Part shown: positions 43,180 through 53,323 of the stretch, piece by piece
Layout: every line of letters starts with the position of its first letter
Position numbering within the stretch: position 1 is the first letter of the stretch
Position numbers and translations under genes: made by a program
Assembly: GCF_928391935.1 (NCBI RefSeq)
Contig: NZ_CAKMTD010000001.1
Span: 248,001-312,000 of the forward strand
DNA from: Rothia nasimurium
Lineage (GTDB): Bacteria; Actinomycetota; Actinomycetes; Actinomycetales; Micrococcaceae
DNA: 64,000 nucleotides
Direction: 5' to 3'
Notes under the pieces: generated by a model
What the model saw: only the letters and a program-made list of their open reading frames with translations
Told to the model about the DNA's origin: nothing
The model's database searches: none

Positions 43180-45783
43180 ATGGCCACCACCCTTGGCACC
43201 GTTGCCTTTTCTAACCTGGGCAAGCACCGCCTGCGCTTTGCCCTCACCTCTATCGGCATCGCCATTTCCGCCTTCTTCCTCACCGCCGTCCTGCTCCTCA
43301 ATTCCTCCATGGACGCCACCCTACGTGCCGGGTCTGAACCTGCCTACAGCAAGGCTGATTTCGTGGTGTCACCGGTAGGGGTCTTCAACAACGATTACTC
43401 CCTGGCCCAGTCCGTGCCCCTGGAGCTTGAAAAAACCCTCGAAGGAATCGAAGCGGTCAGCGGCCTCTGGGCCCAATTCACCGTTTACGCCCCCACCGTC
43501 ATCAATAACGAGGCAGGACGCTCCACCCGGCACTACCTGGCCCGCGCCGACCTGCCCCCGTCCGCAGACCTCTTCCCCTTCGAGCTGGAGGAAGGTGCCT
43601 ACCCCACCGATTCCAGCCAGGTCCTGGTTCCTAGCCCCCTGGCCACCGAATACGGCCTCACACCGGGCAGCACCATCGATCTCACCGACTTCAAACAAAT
43701 CAGGGACGACAACCTCTACCAGATCGACACCCAGCCTCTCCGTTCCTACACCGTCAGCGGAATCTATAAAGTCTCCCCCTTCACCGCAGAGACCGCCTCC
43801 CCCATCTTCACCCTCGCCAGCCCTCTTGACGGGGACAGCGTCCGTAGTTACCAGAACAGTCTCATTGCCTACTTCGGCGGTAACGAAAAAAGCGAGGCCA
43901 CCCAGATCCTCCTGACTGTCCAAGGGGACCCGGCCCAGGCCCAAGCCCAGCTTGAACAAGCCCTGGCCCCCTACCCCAGCGTCCTCCTGGCCACCCCCGA
44001 CCAGCAGGTGCAGCAGGAGGTTGGTCACAGAATGGGCTCAGCCTCCAACCTGGTGGTTGCCCTCCTCACCTTCTGGCTCCTCGCCCTGGGCCTCTCCACC
44101 TTTATCATCGCCAACACCTTCAGGGTCCACGCTGCAGCTCGGACCCGGGAACTAGCCCTCCTGCGGGTCCTCGGCGCCAGCCAGGGCTCCCTGGTCAGAA
44201 TGCTCCTGCTTGAAGCGGCCCTCCTCGGGGCCACAGCCTCCCTCATCGGCGTCGCGACCGCCTACCTGGTGGGCTACCTCTTCAGGCTCGCCCCCACCAC
44301 TGACCTCATCATAGAACCGACCGCCTTCGCCGGACTCACGGCCATTGCAGTCTGCACCCTAACCACCCTGCTCGGAGCCCTCCTCCCGGCCTTACGCACC
44401 CGGTCGCTCTCCCCCGTCGCAGCCCTCAGCCCCCAGGGCCAAGGCCTTGAACCCAGCAGGTTGAGCCGTCTACCCCTCTACGCAGGTCTGGCCTTCCTAC
44501 TCTCAGCCGGGCTGGCCCTACTCCTCGGCGGTGGCCACTACGTCAGCTACATCGTAGCTACCGTCCTCTTCTCCATCGGCCTCATCTGCCTCTTCCCCCT
44601 AGCCCCCTACCTGCTGGCCCAGGCCCTCACCCGCTGGGGTAGCCCCTATTCCTCCCTCCACCTGGCAGCCAGCAGTATCAGGCAGTCCCCCACCCAGGCA
44701 GCTACCGTCGGGCGAATCATCTTCACCTGCACAGCGATCCTCGCCGCCCTCTTGACCGGCACCAGCACCGTACAAGAGAGCGTGCTCACGGAGATGAAAA
44801 AATATCAGTCCTTTGGGGTGGACGCCCCCGTCCAGCTGCGTCAGCTCACGGAGGCAACCAGCCTGCAAGACCAGCTCCTGGCCCTCCCCCAGGTCAAGGC
44901 GGCAACTGTTACCTTCCCCCAGGCCACCGCCCCGGCCAGCATACCCGACATGCCAGATGTCACCCTCTACTCCGCCGATCTTGACCAGCTCGCCGGGGCC
45001 CTGCTGACTCCCCAGGAGCTGGGTGACCTCGACTCAGCCCTGGTCGTCAGTGAAGCTATAGCCACCAATAGCGGCTGGAAGGACGGGGACACCGTCACCG
45101 TAACAGGCAGCCAGGGGCACAAGGATCTCACAGTTAAAGTGCTTCCCTTTACCTACACCTGGGCCCTGATTCCCTACGCCGTTGGGCAAGATATCAGCGG
45201 AACCAGTTCAACAGCGCCCGGGGACAGTTCCGTAGAAGGCAGGATTATCCTCTCGACAGTTGACCAGACCAGCGACGAGCAGGAAGCAGCACTGCTCACC
45301 ACCCTTGAGGACATCACGGGCACAGGAAGTAGCGGCTTCTCCGGCTTCTTAGCCCAAAAACAATCCCTTAAATCTGATATGACCGCGCTTCTGGCCGTGG
45401 TTCTGGGACTCCTGAGCCTAGCCCTGCTGATATCGCTGGTCGGTATCGCCAACACCCAGATTTTGAGTGCCTACCAGCGCCGCCGACCCTACGCCCTGCT
45501 CAGGGCAGCGGGTATGAGCACCCGGGCCCTCCGCAAGACCATCAGCCTAGAAACCACGCTGATAGCCAGCACTGCCGTGCTCCTGGGCCTGGCCGGGGGA
45601 ATCTGCTCAGGGGTCCTGCTCATGCAGTCCTTTGAGGGGGTCAATCTGGTCTACGCCATCAACGGAATCGGCCTAGCCCTGGTCGCAGGTGGAGGCCTCT
45701 TCCTCTCCTGGTTCACCGCCTTCCTCCCGGCGGTGAGGGCCTCCCGCTACTCCCCTGTCAAGGCCCTGGCAGAAACCACCTAA
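43180..45783 (+). CDS. FtsX-like ABC transporter permease
   Basis: 867 residues from ATG at 43180; a longer upstream frame overlaps the ATPase and is not needed. Two FtsX-like modules: an N-terminal membrane helix (about 19-40), a large outer domain, a three-helix block (about 285-400), a middle hydrophobic pair, a second outer domain (about 530-720) and three C-terminal helices. This is the long type of bacitracin- or antimicrobial-peptide-exporter permease. With the two-component system beside it, a role in cell-envelope stress or peptide defence is likely; substrate unknown. Confidence 0.88.
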   Translation: MATTLGTVAFSNLGKHRLRFALTSIGIAISAFFLTAVLLLNSSMDATLRAGSEPAYSKADFVVSPVGVFNNDYSLAQSVPLELEKTLEGIEAVSGLWAQFTVYAPTVINNEAGRSTRHYLARADLPPSADLFPFELEEGAYPTDSSQVLVPSPLATEYGLTPGSTIDLTDFKQIRDDNLYQIDTQPLRSYTVSGIYKVSPFTAETASPIFTLASPLDGDSVRSYQNSLIAYFGGNEKSEATQILLTVQGDPAQAQAQLEQALAPYPSVLLATPDQQVQQEVGHRMGSASNLVVALLTFWLLALGLSTFIIANTFRVHAAARTRELALLRVLGASQGSLVRMLLLEAALLGATASLIGVATAYLVGYLFRLAPTTDLIIEPTAFAGLTAIAVCTLTTLLGALLPALRTRSLSPVAALSPQGQGLEPSRLSRLPLYAGLAFLLSAGLALLLGGGHYVSYIVATVLFSIGLICLFPLAPYLLAQALTRWGSPYSSLHLAASSIRQSPTQAATVGRIIFTCTAILAALLTGTSTVQESVLTEMKKYQSFGVDAPVQLRQLTEATSLQDQLLALPQVKAATVTFPQATAPASIPDMPDVTLYSADLDQLAGALLTPQELGDLDSALVVSEAIATNSGWKDGDTVTVTGSQGHKDLTVKVLPFTYTWALIPYAVGQDISGTSSTAPGDSSVEGRIILSTVDQTSDEQEAALLTTLEDITGTGSSGFSGFLAQKQSLKSDMTALLAVVLGLLSLALLISLVGIANTQILSAYQRRRPYALLRAAGMSTRALRKTISLETTLIASTAVLLGLAGGICSGVLLMQSFEGVNLVYAINGIGLALVAGGGLFLSWFTAFLPAVRASRYSPVKALAETT

Positions 45784-45819
45784 CCGGGAAGAGCAGGGCA
45801 GGACGGGGCCGCCCCGGCC

Positions 45820-46740
45820 CTACCCAGCAGTTGGGCTGGGGCTGGGGGTCGGCACCGTCACCGGGGAGGTGTCCTTCGGGTCGGTGGCGTCGGCGGCAAC
45901 CCGCTCCAGGGAGGTCTCGTGAATAGTGGTCAGTTCCTCGGAGAACTGCTTTAGCCTCTTGTAGACCGACTCGTAGTAGCTGTTCTTGAGATCGGTCATA
46001 GCTGCATCAAAATTCAGGGTTTCCCGGCAGGAAATATCGGCAGCTAGCATGTCTTGAGCGGCTTTTTCCCCCAACAGGCTTGCCTCATATGAAGCCTGGT
46101 CTGTGGAGCTTACCTGGGCAAAGCCCCGGTCGTTCATGCAGCTAGCCCAGCTGTTCTGAAGGGTGGTGTAGTTTTCATCAGCAAAGAGGCTATCAGCAAT
46201 GGCTTGCCCGAAAGATGGAGCAAGCAGGGCAGCCTTGATACCGGCCTCTACTGAACCATAGATGTATTCGTAGCTCTGGGCCATACAGCCTGCTGAATTC
46301 AAGGTGCCGGTGGAATACTCCATGAAGCTGACGCTGAAGGTTTCCCCACCGGTGCCCAGGTAGGCGTCCAGACCGGCCTGGTCAAAGCTAGCTACGGTTT
46401 CACTCTGGGTGGGCTGTAAGAGGTCATAGCCGTTCTCTTTGAGAGCTACTGTGCTTCGTCCCGTGAAAACAGCATCAGCCAGGCTGTCCTGGCTGACGGC
46501 TTCCGTGTAGGAACCTCCTGCAGCCTTCACGCACCTCTGGACGAAAGCCCGGCGGGCCTCTTCAGATTCAGCAGGCGGGTATATCCAGGTTTGGAGTTGG
46601 TCGATATGCTCGCTTTTTGCCTCAGCAGCTGTTAGTTCCTTGAAGTTTTCTGGCTCAGGGGTGCACCCCACCAGGCCGGTTCCGGCGAGACATGTCAGGG
46701 CTAGAATTGCCCGAATCCTTTTGTCCGTTACAAATAACAC
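45820..46740 (-). CDS. Lipoprotein of unknown function
   Basis: 306 residues with lipobox LVGC at the end of the signal sequence, so it should be anchored on the outer face of the membrane. No family recognised. The mature part is helical, with several cysteines (CVKAAG, GCMAQ, SCMND, SCRE) that could form disulfides, and a Ser/Thr/Pro-rich tail. It converges on the ABC permease; a link to it is possible but not shown. Confidence 0.65.
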   Translation of the reverse strand: MLFVTDKRIRAILALTCLAGTGLVGCTPEPENFKELTAAEAKSEHIDQLQTWIYPPAESEEARRAFVQRCVKAAGGSYTEAVSQDSLADAVFTGRSTVALKENGYDLLQPTQSETVASFDQAGLDAYLGTGGETFSVSFMEYSTGTLNSAGCMAQSYEYIYGSVEAGIKAALLAPSFGQAIADSLFADENYTTLQNSWASCMNDRGFAQVSSTDQASYEASLLGEKAAQDMLAADISCRETLNFDAAMTDLKNSYYESVYKRLKQFSEELTTIHETSLERVAADATDPKDTSPVTVPTPSPSPTAG

Positions 46741-46855
46741 GGTGACCTTCCCTAGATAATCAGCCTCAATTCTAACTACTATGGATAGTCGAGTTATATC
46801 TTGCCCATGGCAATATGTGCGACGTCCTCGTCACAGAAAGCAGTTTCTTACTTTT

Positions 46856-47923
46856 ATGGTCAATGATCAGCCCCAGCTGGGCCTTACCCCTAGCCGTCGA
46901 TCGCTGATGCGTTTTGCGGCTCTCACTGGTGTGGCCGGTGTTGCCGTCAGCGCTGCCGGTTTAGTCCAGCCCCAGGCCCATGCTGCTGACGCTAAGGCAA
47001 CGGTCTTTGGTGATACCTTCCCCTACCCGACAGTCAACGGCCCATCCCTGGCCCTGTGGGGCAGCTCGTCCATCGATGGAGCCTACGCTGACCAGGGGGT
47101 TCCTGCTGGCTATAATGCCACTGTTCAGGCCCGCCTCACTGAACTTCTGGGTGCCCCAGTGCTGGATTTTGGCCGGGGTGGGGATACCTCTTCAATCATT
47201 ATTTCCCGTCGAGGCGTTCCTGATTTTCGGTACCGGATTCTCTTCCCCAACGACCGGATTCCTGCTGAGGGGTCGGTCCAGGTGGGGATCCCGTCAGACT
47301 CTAAGGTGGAGTGGGGGTCCTCTACCCTCCTCCCGGGTTATGTAGGTGCAGTACCTGGCATCCTGAGTGCAGGTGAGGTTGCGGGTACCTATGTCTTTAC
47401 ACGTGTGGTTCCTGGTGAAGAAATTTATGCCCCCCACGGGACTGGAGCGAACTGGCTTACCTCCTACCAGGAGATGATTAGCCGGTCGAGCTACCATCTG
47501 ATTCAGGTTGGCCGTAATAACCTGGGTGAACCTGAAAAGATTCAAGCCCACACCCAGCTTGCCTTTGATCTAGCCCCGGAACGCACCATTGTCTTGGGTC
47601 ATTTCCGGGCCCGGGGTGATGGCCGTGATTCGACCATGTCAAAGCAGGTGGAAGCCTACAACCAGTGGGGGGCCTCCACCTACGGCGCTAAGTTTATAAA
47701 CCCGGAAACCTACCTGCGTGAGGTCACCCGGGAAGAGTGGCTGCGGTACGGGGCCCTGAACGGCTCGAATGTCTGGTCTTCTGATACTGATCAGAAAGCC
47801 TACGACGAAGGTAAAATCCCTCCATCCCTGTACGCCTCCGACGGCTTCCACCTCAACGGGTGGGGCTATATCGCCTTGTCACACATGATTGCTAGCAAGG
47901 TAAAGGAACTGGGCTGGTTTTAG
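46856..47923 (+). CDS. Tat-secreted SGNH/GDSL hydrolase
   Basis: 355 residues from ATG at 46856. The N-terminus SRRSLMRFAALTGVAGVAVSAAGL is a twin-arginine signal, so the enzyme is exported folded. The catalytic serine is in ALWGSSSIDGA, the asparagine in QVGRNNL and the Asp-His pair in DGFHLNGWGY. Such enzymes are esterases or O-acetyl deacetylases acting on polysaccharides or lipids outside the cell. The substrate is unknown. The start region lacks a clear ribosome-binding site; an earlier start at 46781 is possible but would move the signal 25 residues inward. Confidence 0.78.
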   Translation: MVNDQPQLGLTPSRRSLMRFAALTGVAGVAVSAAGLVQPQAHAADAKATVFGDTFPYPTVNGPSLALWGSSSIDGAYADQGVPAGYNATVQARLTELLGAPVLDFGRGGDTSSIIISRRGVPDFRYRILFPNDRIPAEGSVQVGIPSDSKVEWGSSTLLPGYVGAVPGILSAGEVAGTYVFTRVVPGEEIYAPHGTGANWLTSYQEMISRSSYHLIQVGRNNLGEPEKIQAHTQLAFDLAPERTIVLGHFRARGDGRDSTMSKQVEAYNQWGASTYGAKFINPETYLREVTREEWLRYGALNGSNVWSSDTDQKAYDEGKIPPSLYASDGFHLNGWGYIALSHMIASKVKELGWF

Positions 47924-47946
47924 CCTTCCCCGCTTTCTTGGGCTGA

Positions 47947-47984
47947 GAGGCCGGTGGCACCTAAGGTGCAACCGGCCTCTTTTT
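47947..47984 (+). terminator. Terminator after the SGNH hydrolase
   Basis: 9 bp outer stem (47947-47955 with 47971-47979), inner GGCACC/GGTGC pairing, and five T directly after on the plus strand. Confidence 0.88.
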
Positions 47985-47998
47985 CGTGTTAAACACGT

Positions 47999-48049
47999 CA
48001 GGACGCCCCTGACCTTACCTGGCAGACCAGGTGGGTCAGGGGCGTCCTG
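47999..48049 (-). terminator. Large hairpin after metG
   Basis: Perfect 16 bp stem (47999-48014 with 48034-48049) with an inner ACCTGG/CCAGGT stem, just downstream of metG on the minus strand. Its arm contains AGGACGCCCCTG, as does the hairpin at 23387. Confidence 0.7.
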
Positions 48050-48069
48050 TGGTGTGGCTGGTGCTCTTG

Positions 48070-49611
48070 TTAGGCTTCCTTGGGTTCCTCGTAGCGGGGG
48101 AAGATGGGGGCCGGGGCAGGTAGCTCAGTGCCGGGGGTTAGGGCCTGACCCAGGGCCGCAAAGACGCGGTTCTCGGGAGCAACCGCCAGCAGGTCGAGCA
48201 TCTTGCCCATAGAGGTGGGCATAACCGGCTGGGTGAGGGTGGCGACGATACGCAGGACCTCTGCGGTCACGTAGAGTACAGTGTTCATGCGCTCCAGGTC
48301 GGTCTTGCGCAGCTTCCAGGGTTCCTGGGCGGTGAAGTAGCGGTTGGCCTCCCCCACCACCTGCCAGATGCGCTCCAGGGCCCGGTGGAAGGCCTGCTCG
48401 TCAAAGTCAGCGCGGACGGGCTCGTAGAGGGCGGCTGCCATCTCAAGCATGGCGGTATCCTCGGAGGTGAAGGCACCGTGGGCCGGGACCTTACCTTCGC
48501 AGTTCTTGGCGACCATAGAGAGGGACCGCTGGGCCAGGTTACCCAGGTCATTCGCCAGGTCTGAGTTGATACGGTTCTTGATGCCTTCGGCTGAGTAGGA
48601 GCCGTCCTGGCCGAAGGAGACATCGCGCAGCAGGAAGAAGCGCAGCTGGTCCAGGCCGAAGCTGGCGACCAGGTCGGCAGGGTCAACCACGTTACCGATG
48701 GACTTGCTCATCTTCTCGCCGTCAACCAGCAGGAAGCCGTGACCGAAGACCCGCTTGGGGATTTCAAGGCCGGCTGACCAGAGGAAGGCGGGCCAGTAGA
48801 TGGCGTGGAAGCGGGTGATGTCCTTACCGATCATATGCACATCTGCAGGCCAGTACTTGGTGAAGAGTTCGCCCTCGGTATCGGGGTAGCCCAGGCCGGT
48901 GATGTAGTTGGTCAGGGCGTCCACCCAGACGTACATGACGTGCTTGTCGTTGCCGGGTACAGGTACGCCCCAGTCGAAGGTGGTGCGGGAGATGGAGAGG
49001 TCGGTCAGGCCGTTCTTGATGAAGGCAGCCAGCTCATTACGGCGGGATTCGGGGTAGACAAAGCCCTCGGTGGAGTAGAGTTCCAGCAGGCGGTCGCCGT
49101 ACTTGGAGAGGCGGAAGAAGTAGGATTCCTCTTCGGTCCATTCGACCTCGGTGCCGGTTGAGATAGCGTAGCGGACGCCGTCGCGCACCTCGGTTTCGTC
49201 TTCGGTGTAGTAGGCCTCGTCGCGCACCGAGTACCAGCCGGCGTACTTATCGAGGTAGATATCGCCGTTCTCTTCCATCTTCTTCCAGATGGCCTGGGAG
49301 GCAGCGTAGTGGTCGGCATCGGTGGTGCGGATAAAGCGGTCATAGGAGATGCCGAGCATATCGTCCATCTCTCGAATTGCGGCAGAGTTGCGATCAGCAA
49401 GTTGGCGCGGAGTGAGACCTTCCTTCTCGGCCGTGGTCTGCATCTTCTGCCCGTGCTCATCGGTACCGGTCATAAACCGGACATCGAACCCGTCAAGACG
49501 TTTGAATCGAGCCATGACGTCGGTTGCAATGTGCTCATAAGCGTGCCCGATATGAGGCTTGCCGTTGGGATAAACAATCGCAGTGGTGATGTAGTACGGG
49601 GTAGAAGTCAT
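48070..49611 (-). CDS. metG: Methionyl-tRNA synthetase
   Basis: Class I synthetase, 513 residues from ATG at 49609-49611. HIGH motif in [11 protein letters not shown] and KMSKS in EKMSKSIGN. The [10 protein letters not shown] block follows the HIGH motif. It lacks the long insertion with metal-binding knuckles of some MetRS and has no C-terminal tRNA-binding domain, so it is the short form. Preceded by the structured RNA at 49665-49778. Confidence 0.94.
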   Translation of the reverse strand: MTSTPYYITTAIVYPNGKPHIGHAYEHIATDVMARFKRLDGFDVRFMTGTDEHGQKMQTTAEKEGLTPRQLADRNSAAIREMDDMLGISYDRFIRTTDADHYAASQAIWKKMEENGDIYLDKYAGWYSVRDEAYYTEDETEVRDGVRYAISTGTEVEWTEEESYFFRLSKYGDRLLELYSTEGFVYPESRRNELAAFIKNGLTDLSISRTTFDWGVPVPGNDKHVMYVWVDALTNYITGLGYPDTEGELFTKYWPADVHMIGKDITRFHAIYWPAFLWSAGLEIPKRVFGHGFLLVDGEKMSKSIGNVVDPADLVASFGLDQLRFFLLRDVSFGQDGSYSAEGIKNRINSDLANDLGNLAQRSLSMVAKNCEGKVPAHGAFTSEDTAMLEMAAALYEPVRADFDEQAFHRALERIWQVVGEANRYFTAQEPWKLRKTDLERMNTVLYVTAEVLRIVATLTQPVMPTSMGKMLDLLAVAPENRVFAALGQALTPGTELPAPAPIFPRYEEPKEA

Positions 49612-49664
49612 AGCTACCACTTTACCCGTTTACAGCAACCACTGCGAACGCTATTTCACACAGG

Positions 49665-49778
49665 AAAAAAGGCGCGGGTGGGCTTTCCCGGAGCCGACTG
49701 GCTGGGGCTGGCATGAATTGGTCGAGCGCCCCAGCGCGAGACCAAGAAGGTTAGTCGGCAAGGGAAAGCCTACCCGCG
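49665..49778 (-). ncRNA. Large structured 3' element/terminator between serA and metG
   Basis: About 106 bases that fold, in minus-strand sense, into nested stems: an outer 17 bp stem with one mismatch (49673-49689 with 49762-49778), a GCCGACT/AGTCGGC stem (49693-49699 with 49753-49759), and an inner TTGGTC/GACCAA stem (49718-49723 with 49740-49745) with GCGC/GCGC inside. A six-T run follows. It could be the serA terminator, a metG leader attenuator or a small RNA. No known riboswitch class is recognised. Confidence 0.55.
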
Positions 49779-49785
49779 ACTTCGT

Positions 49786-51381
49786 TTAGTCAGCCAGATT
49801 AATAACCGCTGCGCGAGAGGCGTTGACGACGCGCTTGATGGATTCGAGTACCTCGGCTGAGAGGGCTGAGTCCAGGGCCAGGACGCAGAGGGCTTCGGCG
49901 TTCTTGTCGTTGCGGGAGACCTGCATACCGGCGATGTTGATGGAGGCGGTGCCCAGCAGGGTACCGATAGCAGCAATGACGCCGGGGCGGTCTACATACT
50001 CCAGAACCAGCATGTGGTCGGTGATGGGGATTTCGACGTCGAAGCCGTTGACGTTGGTCAGCTTCTCGATCAGCTTGGGGCCGGTGACGGTACCGGCTAC
50101 GGAGACGACCTCCCCGTTAGCTAGAGCACCGGTGAGCACGGTTTCGTTGCGGAAGTAGTCGGTCTCAGTGGTGGTGACCAGCTCGACCTCGACGCCGCGC
50201 TGTTCGGCCAGGACGGGGGCGTTGACGTAAGACACCTTGTCTGAGACGACGTCGGTGAAGACGCCCTTGAGAGCTGAGAGTTTGAGGGAGGTGACGTCCT
50301 TGGTTGCGATCTCGCCGGCGATCTTGACTTCCACGCGGGTGAGGGCCTCGTCGCCGCCAATGGCGGTGAGGATGCGTCCTACCTTTTCGGCCAGGGGAAC
50401 GCCGGGGCGGACGTCCTTGTCAATAGCGCCACCTGCAACGTTGACGGCATCGGGCACCAGGTCACCTTCAAGAGCCAGGCGAACCGACTTGGCTACTGAG
50501 ATACCGGCCTTTTCCTGGGCCTCGAAGGTGGAAGCACCCAGGTGGGGGGTGGCAACGACGTTGGGCAGCTCAACAAAGGGCACGTTCTTGGCCGGTTCCT
50601 TGACGTAGACGTCAATGGCTGCACCGGCAATTTCACCGGCACGCAGGGCAGCATCCAGGTCGGCTTCGTCAATCAGGCCGCCGCGGGCTACGTTGACAAC
50701 GTAGGCGGTCTTCTTCATCTTCTTGAAGCTCTCAGCATTGATCATGCCCAGGGTTTCGGGGGTACGGGGCATGTGGATGGTGATGAAGTCCGAGCGCTCT
50801 ACCAGTTCATCGAGTTCAACCAGTTCTGCCCCCAGGGCTGCTGCGCGGGCTGCGGTAACGAAGGGGTCGTAGGCGATGATTTCGGTACCAAAGGCTTTGA
50901 GACGTTCGGCCACCAGCCCGCCGATACGGCCCAGGCCGATGATACCGATGGTCTTTTCAAAGAGTTCTACACCGGAGAAGGCAGAGCGCTTCCACTGGCC
51001 TTCTTTCATGGAGGCATCTGCTGCTGCGATATTACGGGCCAGCCCCAGGATGTGGCCGACTGTTAGTTCAGCTGCGGAAATGACGTTAGAGGTGGGGGCA
51101 TTGACCACCATGACACCGGCCTTGGTGGCGGCCTTGATATCGACGTTGTCAAGGCCTACGCCAGCTCGGGCGATGACCTTGAGCTTCTTGGCGGCAGCGA
51201 TAGCTTCGGCGTCCACCTGGGTGGCTGAGCGGACAAGAATGGCATCGACGTCGGCGATGGCGGGGATGAGTTCCTCGCGGTTGGCTCCGTCGCAGGAGCG
51301 GATTTCAAAGTCGGGGCCCAGGGCTTCAACGGTGGCAGGTGATAGTTCTTCAGCAAGCAGAACGATGGGTTTTACGGTCAC
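49786..51381 (-). CDS. serA: D-3-phosphoglycerate dehydrogenase
   Basis: First step of serine synthesis. 531 residues, the long form with an intervening domain and a C-terminal ACT domain (MLVLEYVDRPGVIAAIGTLLG) for serine feedback. The NAD motif is IGLGRIGGLVAERLKAFG, and the substrate motif is NVARGGLIDEADL. It lies between ilvC and metG in the same direction. Confidence 0.95.
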   Translation of the reverse strand: MTVKPIVLLAEELSPATVEALGPDFEIRSCDGANREELIPAIADVDAILVRSATQVDAEAIAAAKKLKVIARAGVGLDNVDIKAATKAGVMVVNAPTSNVISAAELTVGHILGLARNIAAADASMKEGQWKRSAFSGVELFEKTIGIIGLGRIGGLVAERLKAFGTEIIAYDPFVTAARAAALGAELVELDELVERSDFITIHMPRTPETLGMINAESFKKMKKTAYVVNVARGGLIDEADLDAALRAGEIAGAAIDVYVKEPAKNVPFVELPNVVATPHLGASTFEAQEKAGISVAKSVRLALEGDLVPDAVNVAGGAIDKDVRPGVPLAEKVGRILTAIGGDEALTRVEVKIAGEIATKDVTSLKLSALKGVFTDVVSDKVSYVNAPVLAEQRGVEVELVTTTETDYFRNETVLTGALANGEVVSVAGTVTGPKLIEKLTNVNGFDVEIPITDHMLVLEYVDRPGVIAAIGTLLGTASINIAGMQVSRNDKNAEALCVLALDSALSAEVLESIKRVVNASRAAVINLAD

Positions 51382-51556
51382 AGGTAGGTTCCTTAGATGA
51401 CGTGGGGTAACGGTTGGTGGGTGCTGGGCGCTTCGGACCCTAAAGGACGCTCCAGCAGGTGGGAGGTTCGGGTGCCCGGTGTCGGCGTGGGGTTGGCAGG
51501 TAGTTCACCGTACGGCTACCTGCTGGCCTGGGGACGGGCGGGGGTGGGGACGGCAG

Positions 51557-51599
51557 AAGCCGACTACCGTCGTTATGTGACGACGACGGTAGTCGGCTT
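51557..51599 (-). terminator. Hairpin after ilvC
   Basis: Perfect 17 bp stem (51557-51573 with 51583-51599), 9-base loop, about 50 bases after the ilvC stop. No T run. Confidence 0.7.
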
Positions 51600-51647
51600 T
51601 GTTCAGCTGTCCCGATTGTGGTTCATCGAGGGGGTAGGCAATCTGCC

Positions 51648-52691
<1,044 letters not shown>

Positions 52692-52813
52692 TTAGATCGG
52701 GTGAGGGGCGTGGTGCCCGTCGGTTGTGAGTGGGTGAAACCCTTAGTTTCTACAGTAACCCCTGTTACTGGTTTTGAGACATAGGTTTCATATTTTGGAA
52801 TGTTGTGGTGGTT

Positions 52814-53323
52814 TTAGACGCGCAGGGCTTTTTCGCTTATGGAGCGGGGGCCGCGGGACAGTCCAATGGTGCCTGCCCGCACGATTTCCCGGACCCCGAA
52901 GGGCTCAAGGACTTCGAGCAGGGCGTTGATTTTGTTGGCAGAACCGGTGGCCTCGATAATGACCGATTCGGTGGATACGTCCACAATTTTGGCGCGGAAC
53001 AAATCAGCTGCTTGGGTTACCTGGATGCGGGTTGCAGCATCTGCCTTGACCTTAATCAAGATGTGGTCTCGCTGGGCCGACTGGTCGTCGGGCAGTTCAA
53101 CAATTTTCAGGACGTGAATCAGCTTGTTGAGCTGTTTGGTGACCTGTTCTAGGAGCACCCCGTCCGCGTCCACAACGACCGTGATGCGGGAAATTCCGGG
53201 GACCTCGGTGGGGCCGACGGCCAGGGAGTCGATGTTGAACATGCGGCGGGCAAAGAGGCCGGAGACGCGGGCCAGGACGCCGGGCTTATCTTCTACCAGA
53301 ACTGAGAGGGTATGGCGGCTCAT
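52814..53323 (-). CDS. ilvN: Acetolactate synthase small (regulatory) subunit
   Basis: 169 residues. N-terminal ACT domain (HTLSVLVEDKPGVLARVSGLFARR) binds valine for feedback; the C-terminal domain follows. Its ATG overlaps the ilvB stop by one base (TAATG), so translation is coupled and the subunits are made in proportion. Confidence 0.95.
   Translation of the reverse strand: MSRHTLSVLVEDKPGVLARVSGLFARRMFNIDSLAVGPTEVPGISRITVVVDADGVLLEQVTKQLNKLIHVLKIVELPDDQSAQRDHILIKVKADAATRIQVTQAADLFRAKIVDVSTESVIIEATGSANKINALLEVLEPFGVREIVRAGTIGLSRGPRSISEKALRV

Noticed and set aside
49665..49778. T-box or SAM riboswitch for metG
   Set aside because: I could not find the T-box bulge, a specifier codon loop or the SAM riboswitch core; it stays an unclassified structure.
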